Assembly: GCA_023299945.1 (NCBI GenBank)
Contig: JALZVZ010000224.1
Location: 1 to 5,388 of the forward strand
Source: Altererythrobacter sp.
Lineage (GTDB): Bacteria > Pseudomonadota > Alphaproteobacteria > Sphingomonadales > Sphingomonadaceae
Length of the DNA stretch: 5,388 bases
Direction of reading: 5' to 3'
Part shown: piece by piece, positions 1-5,388 of the stretch
How positions within the stretch are numbered: the first letter of the stretch is position 1
Layout: each line of letters opens with the position of its first letter
Notes under the pieces: generated by a model
Told to the model about the DNA's origin: nothing
Databases searched by the model: none
The model's input: the letters and a program-made list of their open reading frames with translations, nothing else
Position numbers and translations under genes: made by a program

Positions 1-1071
1 CTCAGCCGCTCTGCGCGCGATGCAGAAGGGCCTGCAATCCCATCACGTTTCCTGCTTCGGGTGGAGGCCTTGCTGGGCGAGTTGCGCGGGAAGCACCAGC
101 AAGAAGACGCACCGCAATGGGCCAAGGCGTTAGATCGAAAGGCACAGGCTTTCCCGCAATATGAACGGCCGAAGCCAAATCCCGCGCCTGAATTGCGGGA
201 TGTTCCGATAAAAGTGACGGGACTGGACCGGCTATTGGGCGATGCCTTCCAATTTTACGCCAGCGACATTCTGGGTTTGAAAGAGATGGAGGCCTTGGAT
301 GCACCCATTGGCCCGGCATGGCAGGGCACGGTGGCCCACGATATTCTTGATGCTTGGCACAAAGCGCGCAAAACTGATCCTGACGCCTCGATTACTCAAA
401 TCGCAGAGCAGCATTTGCGCGATGAAAATGTTCATCCCCTCTTGTGGGGGCTGTGGCGACCGCGCCTGCTTGATGCGCTGGAATGGATCGCGGGCAAGGT
501 GCGCGCAGCTGAGCCGAGCCGCCGCGTGATTGCCACCGAGTGCAAGGGCGATATGACAGTGGATGGGGTGCGCATTTACGGCCGCGCGGATCGGATTGAC
601 CGCAATGAGGATGGCTCGCTCACGATTGTGGATTACAAGACCGGTAAATCGCCATCTTCTGCAGAGGTGGACGCTGGTTTTGCGCTGCAATTGGGACTTT
701 TGGGAATGATCGCGGGCAAAGATGGCTTCAAACAAGACGGACATGTCACCGCTTCTGGCGAGGCGCGGGGCTTTGAATATTGGTCCTTGAAAAAGGATAA
801 GGGCAGCTTCGGTTTGTTCAGCGATATGCTGAAAATTCCGCGCAAGAAGAATGAGCGCCGTGAGCCGGAGGATTTCCTCGATAAGCATGCGCATTTTCTG
901 AACCTAGCAATCACGCAATTTATCAAGGGCACACAGCCTTTTACCGCGCGCCATAATCCTGACTACAAAGGCTATAACACTTACGATCAGCTGATGCGGC
1001 TCGATGAGTGGGAACGCAATTTGGGCGATGATGCCAGTGACGTCGTCAATGGTGCGGGGGATGCGTCATGA
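1..1071 (+). CDS. addB: Double-strand break repair protein AddB, C-terminal part (5' end outside window)
   Basis: AddB is the partner of AddA in the cytoplasmic AddAB helicase-nuclease that resects double-strand breaks for RecA-dependent repair. The frame is open to the left edge, and 356 residues plus the stop are visible, about the last third of a usual ~1000-residue alphaproteobacterial AddB. The first codons already read as family sequence (GPAIPSRFLLR, visible residues 10-20), so the GTG at 61 is an internal codon, not the start. The C-terminal PD-(D/E)XK (RecB-family) nuclease domain is intact: VAHDILDAW with His at about 113, GRADRID at 194-200, IVDYKTGK at 209-216 (Asp211 and Lys213 as metal/catalytic residues) and the Q-motif region LQLGLLG from about 229. 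The tail includes GTQPFTARH and YDQLMRLDEWER, typical of alphaproteobacterial AddB. Only one cysteine is visible, so the iron-sulfur cluster of Firmicute AddB is apparently absent. The stop overlaps the addA start by 4 bp (ATGA). The N-terminal helicase-like domain, thought to recognise Chi, lies outside the window. Confidence 0.95.
   Translation, partial: LSRSARDAEGPAIPSRFLLRVEALLGELRGKHQQEDAPQWAKALDRKAQAFPQYERPKPNPAPELRDVPIKVTGLDRLLGDAFQFYASDILGLKEMEALDAPIGPAWQGTVAHDILDAWHKARKTDPDASITQIAEQHLRDENVHPLLWGLWRPRLLDALEWIAGKVRAAEPSRRVIATECKGDMTVDGVRIYGRADRIDRNEDGSLTIVDYKTGKSPSSAEVDAGFALQLGLLGMIAGKDGFKQDGHVTASGEARGFEYWSLKKDKGSFGLFSDMLKIPRKKNERREPEDFLDKHAHFLNLAITQFIKGTQPFTARHNPDYKGYNTYDQLMRLDEWERNLGDDASDVVNGAGDAS
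1056..1061 (+). promoter_or_regulatory. Weak Shine-Dalgarno for addA inside the addB 3' end
   Basis: A purine run GGGGGA lies 6 nt upstream of the addA ATG at 1068, within the last codons of addB. It is a plausible but non-canonical ribosome binding site and supports the 1068 start. With the ATGA overlap it fits translational coupling, in which ribosomes ending addB restart on addA. The role is inferred. Confidence 0.5.
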
Positions 1072-4000
1072 GCGGCGCAGTCTTTGAGCTTAAAGACGCC
1101 CAGCGTGACGCGGTAAACCCCACGCAATCGGTATGGCTTTCCGCCTCGGCAGGCACGGGCAAGACACAGGTTTTGTCAGCGCGCGTATTGCGCCTCCTGC
1201 TCGAGCCGAGCGTGCGTCCTGCGGATATTTTGTGCCTGACATTCACCAAGGCAGGCGCTGCTGAGATGGCAGTTCGCATCAATGAAGTGCTGGCGCGTTG
1301 GGTTAGGTTGGATCCGGCAAAACTTGGGATAGAACTAAGGCACATTGGCGCAGGTTTCGGGCCTGAAACACAGGCGCGGGCACGGTCATTGTTTGCCAAC
1401 GTTTTGGATTGCCCAGGCGGTGGATTGCGCATCGATACGATCCACGCTTTTGCGCAATGGCTGCTTGCCAATTTCCCCAGTGAGGCGGAGATTATTCCCG
1501 GCGCACGTCCAATGGAAGATCGCGAACGCGAATTGCTTTCACGCGATTGCTTGGCCGATATGCTGGTGGAAGCAGAGCGAACGCAAGACACCGCTTTGCT
1601 GGATGCAGTTAGCATGTTTACGCGCAGGAAAGACCCTGATGCCTTGCGCAAATGGGTGATGCGCTGCGCGAATATGCAGGAATTGTGGACCGGGCCAGCC
1701 GCGCTTCAGCCGCCGATGCTCCCGCGTGTATTGGCGATGTTGGGCGCGCCAAGTGATGCTAGTATAGATTGGGTCGCGCGGGCTTTGGGACCGGATGTGT
1801 TCCCGGATGAAGTGTTGCATAGCATGCGTCCAACGCTGCTGAATTGGAGCGCAAAAGGAGCGACGGTCGCACTTGATGCAATGGCTGAATGGTTGCCGTT
1901 GGATGCGCATGGCCGCTTGGCGAAGATGGACGTATTGGACGAGGCATTCCACACATCAAAGGGTGCGCCGCGGGTTATGAAAAAGCCTGTTGACGCTGAC
2001 CCCGAATTTGCGCGCTATCAGGATGAATTGGCAGTTGCCGTTGCCAATGCAAAAACCCGTCAAAAACTACTCGAACTGGCCGAATTTCTCACGCCATCGT
2101 TGGAGCTAGGCCGCGCCTTTGCCTTGCGCTGGGATGCAACAAAGACGCGCGAGGGTCTGCTGGATTTTGATGATCTGATCCGCCGCGCAGCTCAGCTTTT
2201 GTCCACGAGGGAGGCCAGTGACTGGATCAAGTTTAAACTCGACCGGCAGTTTAACCATATTCTTGTCGATGAGGCGCAGGACACCAACGAGCCGCAATGG
2301 GATATCTTTGATGCGTTAATCGGGGACTTCTTTGCAGGTGAGGGCGCAAAGGGTGATGGTGTCATTCGCACCGTTTTTACCGTGGGCGATTACAAGCAAG
2401 CGATTTTCGGCTTCCAAGGAACCAGTCCTGAGAATTTTGAAGCGGCCAAACAGCGCGTTGGTAAGCGTATGTCAGATGCATTGCAGAATGCGGCAGAGGC
2501 ACGGCGCGAGGTCGCATCAGTTCCTCAAGGCGATTTGAAGGATCTCGACCTTGGTCGTTCATTCCGCACAGCCAATGTGGTGCTCCAGTTTGTGAACCGC
2601 ATGATTGCGGCCATTGGGCCAAGTGCTTTTGGACTGAATAGAGATCCGCCAGATCATTTGGGTGAGGAAAGGCCGGGCCTTGTCACTTTGTGGGAACCTG
2701 TTCGCGACACCAGCGACCATGATGATGCGCAGGCTCCCGACAGTGATGGCGGCGATGAAGGCTGGCTAGCGCGTCACGACCGCAAGATGGCGGATAAGAT
2801 CGCTGAACAAGTGTCGCGGTGGGTGTCGGGGCGCGATCCATTCATCCTCGCCAAAGGGGACAAGCCGCGCGCTGCCACGCCCGGTGATATTATGGTGCTT
2901 GTGCGCAGCCGCAAGGAATTGGCAGGGCTGATTGTTGCGCGGCTGAATGCAAAGGCGGTGCCCGTCGCAGGTGTCGACAGATTGCGCCTTGGCGCACCGC
3001 TGGCGGTGAAGGATTTGATGGCGGCATTGCGCTTTGCCGCGCAGCCATTCGATGACCTAAACCTTGCCAATCTGCTCAGCAGTCCGCTGATCGGTTGGAC
3101 ACAGGATGATATCCTGCAGCATGTACCGCGCGAGGATAAAAAGCGGTTGTGGAAGCATATGGCCGGATCCGCCGCGCCATTGGTGCAAGAGACACGTAAG
3201 CAGCTGATTAAACTGCTGGCTTTGGCAGATTTTGAGACGCCTGAGACTTTGCTTAATTGGATGCTGACCGGGCCATGGCAAGGGCGCTACAAGTTAATTG
3301 CAAGGCTTGGGCAAGAGGCCAATGATCCGATTGATGAGCTGATCAATGCAGCCTTTGCTTATGAAGCGATCCAAACGCCAAGTCTGGCTGGATTTATCGA
3401 CTGGTTTGATGCTGGCGAGGGCGAGTTAAAGCGTGATCCCGGTGAAGCATCCGATCTTGTGCGCGTGATGACGGTCCACGGATCGAAGGGGCTACAGGCG
3501 CCGATTGTGATCCTTGCCGATGCGACCAGCGAACCGGGACGGGCAAGCGATTTGTTCTTGGCTGAGGAGCTTCCCGGCGGAGATGATTCGCGCAAAATTC
3601 CGCTGCCGTCGCTGCGTTCTGAGGAGCGGGCAGGGCCGGTCGAGGAGGCACACGACGCAGCAAAGATCGCTGGCCTACAAGAGCATTGGCGGCTGTTTTA
3701 TGTGGCAATGACCCGAGCAGAAGAAGCCTTGTTTATCGGCGGTTCGTTAAGCCGGAAAATGAAGGATAAACCGCCGCATGTCGACAGTTGGTATGCCCGA
3801 GCCGCACCGCAGATGGGCGAGGCTGTGCTGGCCGATGATATTTGGGGCGGCAGGCGCGATCTGGGTTATCTCGCTGATATTGTAACGGTTGAAAATGCCC
3901 CTGTGAAAGACGGCGGAATTGAAATTCCTTCGTGGGCATTCACGCCAGCCCCGCAAGAGGCGCGTCCGCCGCGTCCGCTCGCGCCATCCTCGATCGCAGA

Positions 4001-4541
4001 ATCAGCCGATTTTGAACCGCCAATACCCTCGGGATATTCCCCTCTTGCAGCGCGCCGCGGGGTGCTGATCCATGCGTTATTGGAGCGTTTGCCTCATTTG
4101 GCCTCGTCTGGCCTCGACGGCTCGGCAAGGGAGTGGCTGGCTGTACAGGCCCCAGATTTTTCTGAAGGCGATCGTGCAGAAATGGCCGAACGGGCCCTGA
4201 GCGTTATCAATGATCCAGCATTTGCGCGGGTTTTTGCCACGGATGCTTTGGCCGAGGTGCCTTTGACTGCGGTTGTTGGCGGCGATGTGATCGCGGGGAC
4301 TGTTGATCGGTTGCTGGTAACGCCGGAAGAGGTGGTGGTTGTCGACTTCAAGACGGCACGGCTACCGCCGGAATCAATCGAGAGCATTCCGAAATCTACA
4401 CTGAAGCAAATGGCCGCTTATGTTGCCGCGCTCGAGGTGATCTATCCCGGGCGCGCTGTCAGTGCCTGTGTGCTTTATACGCAAACACCGCAGGTTTTTG
4501 CGCTTCCTGGCGAGCTACTTGGGCCCCATATGCCGAGATAA
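1068..4541 (+). CDS. addA: Double-strand break repair helicase-nuclease AddA
   Basis: AddA is the ATP-dependent 3'-5' superfamily 1A helicase and nuclease subunit of AddAB, acting on DNA double-strand ends in the cytoplasm. The protein is complete at 1157 residues, the usual alphaproteobacterial length. Visible motifs in order: Q motif around Gln12; Walker A SASAGTGKT 25-33; Ia LTFTKAGAAEM 57-67; Ib IDTIHAFAQ 122-130; II (Walker B) VDEAQDTNEPQW 400-411; III VGDYKQAIFGFQG 439-451; IV LGRSFRTANVV 495-505; V VMTVHGSKGLQAP 800-812; VI LFYVAMTRAEEAL 876-888. The C-terminal RecB-type nuclease has His1002 (GVLIHALLERLP), Asp1080 (GTVDRLL), Asp1093 and Lys1095 (VVDFKTA) and Gln1114 (LKQMAAY), so it looks catalytically intact. 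An acidic Asp-rich stretch lies at about 547-564. Motif III has Tyr after GD where Glu, Asp or Pro is more usual; I recall this form from sphingomonads. The ATG at 1068 overlaps the addB stop and precedes Walker A by the normal distance. Confidence 0.97.
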   Translation: MSGAVFELKDAQRDAVNPTQSVWLSASAGTGKTQVLSARVLRLLLEPSVRPADILCLTFTKAGAAEMAVRINEVLARWVRLDPAKLGIELRHIGAGFGPETQARARSLFANVLDCPGGGLRIDTIHAFAQWLLANFPSEAEIIPGARPMEDRERELLSRDCLADMLVEAERTQDTALLDAVSMFTRRKDPDALRKWVMRCANMQELWTGPAALQPPMLPRVLAMLGAPSDASIDWVARALGPDVFPDEVLHSMRPTLLNWSAKGATVALDAMAEWLPLDAHGRLAKMDVLDEAFHTSKGAPRVMKKPVDADPEFARYQDELAVAVANAKTRQKLLELAEFLTPSLELGRAFALRWDATKTREGLLDFDDLIRRAAQLLSTREASDWIKFKLDRQFNHILVDEAQDTNEPQWDIFDALIGDFFAGEGAKGDGVIRTVFTVGDYKQAIFGFQGTSPENFEAAKQRVGKRMSDALQNAAEARREVASVPQGDLKDLDLGRSFRTANVVLQFVNRMIAAIGPSAFGLNRDPPDHLGEERPGLVTLWEPVRDTSDHDDAQAPDSDGGDEGWLARHDRKMADKIAEQVSRWVSGRDPFILAKGDKPRAATPGDIMVLVRSRKELAGLIVARLNAKAVPVAGVDRLRLGAPLAVKDLMAALRFAAQPFDDLNLANLLSSPLIGWTQDDILQHVPREDKKRLWKHMAGSAAPLVQETRKQLIKLLALADFETPETLLNWMLTGPWQGRYKLIARLGQEANDPIDELINAAFAYEAIQTPSLAGFIDWFDAGEGELKRDPGEASDLVRVMTVHGSKGLQAPIVILADATSEPGRASDLFLAEELPGGDDSRKIPLPSLRSEERAGPVEEAHDAAKIAGLQEHWRLFYVAMTRAEEALFIGGSLSRKMKDKPPHVDSWYARAAPQMGEAVLADDIWGGRRDLGYLADIVTVENAPVKDGGIEIPSWAFTPAPQEARPPRPLAPSSIAESADFEPPIPSGYSPLAARRGVLIHALLERLPHLASSGLDGSAREWLAVQAPDFSEGDRAEMAERALSVINDPAFARVFATDALAEVPLTAVVGGDVIAGTVDRLLVTPEEVVVVDFKTARLPPESIESIPKSTLKQMAAYVAALEVIYPGRAVSACVLYTQTPQVFALPGELLGPHMPR

Positions 4542-4599
4542 AATTCGAGGCTAGAACTGACACTAACAGGTGCCACAGGAAAGCTATCCCCAGCAAGAC

Positions 4600-4627
4600 G
4601 TTGAGAATCGCGGGATGAAGGCTAAAT
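4600..4627 (+). promoter_or_regulatory. Candidate trxA promoter
   Basis: In the addA-trxA gap, GTTGAG (4600-4605) and CTAAAT (4622-4627), separated by 16 nt, resemble the alphaproteobacterial housekeeping pattern CTTGAC-N17-CTATAT with 4/6 and 5/6 matches. In E. coli terms, TTGAGA at 4601 matches the -35 box at 5/6, but the -10 match is poor. The gap length and the strong trxA ribosome site make an independent promoter reasonable. Short matches like this also occur by chance, and read-through from addBA cannot be excluded. Confidence 0.35.
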
Positions 4628-4649
4628 AGGCTGTAACGAACTATTTTAG
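4622..4649 (+). repeat. AT-rich inverted repeat in the trxA leader
   Basis: CTAAATAG (4622-4629) and CTATTTTAG (4641-4649) are inverted copies that pair over 8 bp with one bulged T and an 11-nt loop. The left arm overlaps the candidate -10 box and the right arm overlaps the first two bases of the trxA Shine-Dalgarno. It could be a protein-binding palindrome, a weak RNA hairpin that partly hides the ribosome site, or chance in AT-rich DNA. The repeat is seen directly; any function is inference. Confidence 0.4.
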
Positions 4650-4653
4650 GAGA
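4648..4653 (+). promoter_or_regulatory. Strong Shine-Dalgarno of trxA
   Basis: AGGAGA lies 6 nt before the trxA ATG at 4660. It is a near-canonical ribosome binding site at close to ideal spacing and is much stronger than the site before addA. It fixes the trxA start and predicts efficient translation, as expected for an abundant thioredoxin. Confidence 0.85.
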
Positions 4654-4659
4654 TTTCCA

Positions 4660-4983
4660 ATGGCGACCGTCAATGTAACCGATAGCAGCTGGCAGACAGA
4701 TGTTTTGGCGTCAGAAAAGCCCGTTTTGGTCGATTTTTGGGCCGATTGGTGCGGGCCGTGTAAGATGATTGCACCAGCGCTTGAAGAGATCAGCGATGAG
4801 CTGGCTGATAGCGTCACAATCGCAAAAATGGATATTATGGAGAACCCAGATACGCCGGGTTCTTTGGGTGTTCAGGGTATCCCCTACCTTGCGCTGTATA
4901 AAGGCGGTGAGAAGATCGCCGAAATGACCGGCGCCCGCCCGAAAAGTCAATTGAAAGAATGGCTTGAAGGCGAATTGGGATAG
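4660..4983 (+). CDS. trxA: Thioredoxin
   Basis: This is a cytoplasmic dithiol-disulfide oxidoreductase, kept reduced by thioredoxin reductase and NADPH, that reduces protein disulfides (ribonucleotide reductase and others in the family generally). It is complete at 107 residues, the normal size for a single-domain thioredoxin, with no signal peptide or membrane segment. The active site is WCGPCK at 30-35 (Cys31 and Cys34). The buried Asp of the family is Asp25 in VDFWADW, Lys56 matches the conserved lysine, and the cis-proline is Pro75 in GIPYL. The residue after the cis-proline is Tyr, where most thioredoxins have Thr (GIPT). A strong ribosome site decides the start. The gene lies 118 bp downstream of addA, the usual alphaproteobacterial order, and converges with the phosphatase gene. 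WCGPC and overall length argue for classical thioredoxin rather than a specialised thioredoxin-fold protein. Confidence 0.96.
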   Translation: MATVNVTDSSWQTDVLASEKPVLVDFWADWCGPCKMIAPALEEISDELADSVTIAKMDIMENPDTPGSLGVQGIPYLALYKGGEKIAEMTGARPKSQLKEWLEGELG

Positions 4984-4990
4984 GTTGATA

Positions 4991-5032
4991 TATGGTGCGG
5001 CTCGCCGGGTCTAACCCGCTAGCCGCGCCATA
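4991..5032. terminator. Candidate bidirectional terminator hairpin between trxA and the convergent phosphatase gene
   Basis: Arms 4991-5010 and 5014-5032 form an imperfect stem of about 18 pairs: 12 consecutive pairs (4991-5002 with 5021-5032, one of them U-G in the plus transcript), a C/T mismatch at 5003/5020, two pairs, a bulged C at 5006, and four pairs closing a 3-nt loop at 5011-5013. It begins 8 bp after the trxA stop, and its right arm lies inside the last codons of the minus-strand gene. Its position between convergent genes suits a shared terminator. Neither strand has a clear T run after the stem, so it is not a classical intrinsic terminator and may instead stabilise 3' ends. Confidence 0.5.
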
Positions 5033-5388
5033 AATTCGTCCCATATTTCAGGGCTAGATGCACCAACAAGGCCAACCTTACCCGCAGGCGTGTTGTGCTC
5101 ATCCACACGGTAGCCTCTGCCATCTGTGCGCAAGGCTTTTCCGCCAGCCTCGTTAAGCCATAAAACCCCTGCAGCATGATCCCATGGCAGCGTGCGCTTG
5201 AAGCTGGAAATGTCATTTTCGCCCAAGGCAAGCCGCGGATATTGTTCGGCGGCGCAGCGCGGTATATCAACCAGAGTGTAATGCGGCGCAAGTTTCGCAT
5301 CGACCATCGCCTCTTGTTCCGGCGTTAAGAATATACGCGATATCGCAGTGACGGGCGGGTTTTGGCCGGTGGTTCGCGCGGTGATTTT
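5011..5388 (-). CDS. Inositol monophosphatase family protein, C-terminal part (5' end outside window)
   Basis: This is probably a magnesium-dependent, lithium-sensitive-type phosphatase of the IMPase/FBPase superfamily (relatives include SuhB, CysQ and HisN). The substrate cannot be told from this fragment. The frame is open through the right edge, and 125 residues plus the TAG stop are visible, roughly half of a typical 260-280-residue member. The diagnostic motif is PWDHAAGVLWLNEAGG (visible residues 68-83, nt 5137-5187), the family's WDxAAG signature, whose Asp70 is a metal ligand. It is preceded by RCAAEQYPRLALGEND (44-59), which I associate with the sphingomonad form of the family. The N-terminal metal-binding motifs (the Glu and DPxDGT sites) lie beyond the window. 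The ATG at 5307 is internal, because the upstream codons continue a plausible protein without a stop. The gene is convergent with trxA, and its stop codon sits in the loop of the shared hairpin. Confidence 0.85.
   Translation of the reverse strand, partial: KITARTTGQNPPVTAISRIFLTPEQEAMVDAKLAPHYTLVDIPRCAAEQYPRLALGENDISSFKRTLPWDHAAGVLWLNEAGGKALRTDGRGYRVDEHNTPAGKVGLVGASSPEIWDEFMARLAG

Noticed and set aside
61..63. GTG at 61 as a start codon for a 336-residue protein
   Set aside because: The same frame is open to the left edge, and the 20 codons before it already read as AddB family sequence, so the gene is truncated by the window and this codon is internal.
232..894. 220-residue minus-strand open frame opposite addB
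   Set aside because: It is antisense to clearly conserved nuclease motifs, its translation resembles no family, and it fits a shadow frame produced by biased codon use.
1046..1651. 201-residue minus-strand open frame opposite the addA 5' end
   Set aside because: Its Ser/Arg-rich composition is typical of a reverse-strand shadow, and it lies over the conserved Walker A and Ia/Ib motifs of addA.
4542..4599. Possible intrinsic terminator after addA
   Set aside because: No convincing GC-rich stem followed by T residues is visible, so separate termination of addBA is not supported by sequence.
4615..4629. Tiny ATG-AAG-GCT-AAA-TAG frame in the trxA leader as a leader peptide
   Set aside because: Four codons with only a weak upstream purine run and no attenuator structure; it is expected by chance.
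5019..5300. Second minus-strand open frame overlapping the phosphatase gene
   Set aside because: It is the shifted frame of the same gene; the other frame carries the WDHAAG signature and runs through the window edge.
5305..5307. Minus-strand ATG at 5307 as the start of a 98-residue protein
   Set aside because: The 27 codons upstream are open and protein-like. The WDHAAG motif belongs in the C-terminal half of an IMPase, so the true start lies beyond the window.
1..5388. Novel defence system, mobile element, CRISPR array or RNA gene
   Set aside because: All substantial coding space belongs to four conserved housekeeping genes. I saw no transposase, terminal repeats, spaced repeats or tRNA-like folds.

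Overview
The window looks like a chromosomal housekeeping segment from an alphaproteobacterium, most likely Sphingomonadales (Erythrobacteraceae or relatives). The basis is the alphaproteobacterial type of AddA and AddB, the addB-addA-trxA gene order, and the wording of the thioredoxin and inositol-monophosphatase-like proteins as I recall those families. The assignment comes from reading, not from a search. Base composition appears moderately GC-rich and uniform, with no sign of horizontal transfer.

Layout: (1) 1-1071, plus strand: the C-terminal part of addB, cut by the left edge, carrying its RecB-type nuclease domain. (2) 1068-4541, plus strand: complete addA, a UvrD/Rep-type superfamily 1 helicase with its own C-terminal nuclease, joined to addB by an ATGA stop/start overlap. 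(3) 4542-4659: a 118-bp gap with a weak candidate promoter, an AT-rich inverted repeat and a strong Shine-Dalgarno. (4) 4660-4983, plus strand: trxA, a complete thioredoxin with the WCGPC active site. (5) 4984-5010: a short convergent gap; a long imperfect hairpin spans it and the 3' end of the opposing gene. (6) 5011-5388, minus strand: the C-terminal part of an inositol monophosphatase family protein, cut by the right edge.

How the genes work together: AddA and AddB form the AddAB helicase-nuclease, which resects DNA double-strand ends and prepares a 3' single strand for RecA. Their overlap fits coupled translation of a heterodimer. trxA is next to addAB in many alphaproteobacteria but has its own leader and ribosome binding site, so it is probably expressed at least partly independently. 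The minus-strand phosphatase is a separate transcription unit converging on trxA.

I found no mobile element, CRISPR array, RNA gene, toxin-antitoxin pair or defence island, and no evidence of a previously undescribed system. The points worth checking are small: two RNA/DNA hairpins flanking trxA, an unusual residue in the thioredoxin substrate loop, and the lack of iron-sulfur cysteines in the visible part of AddB.
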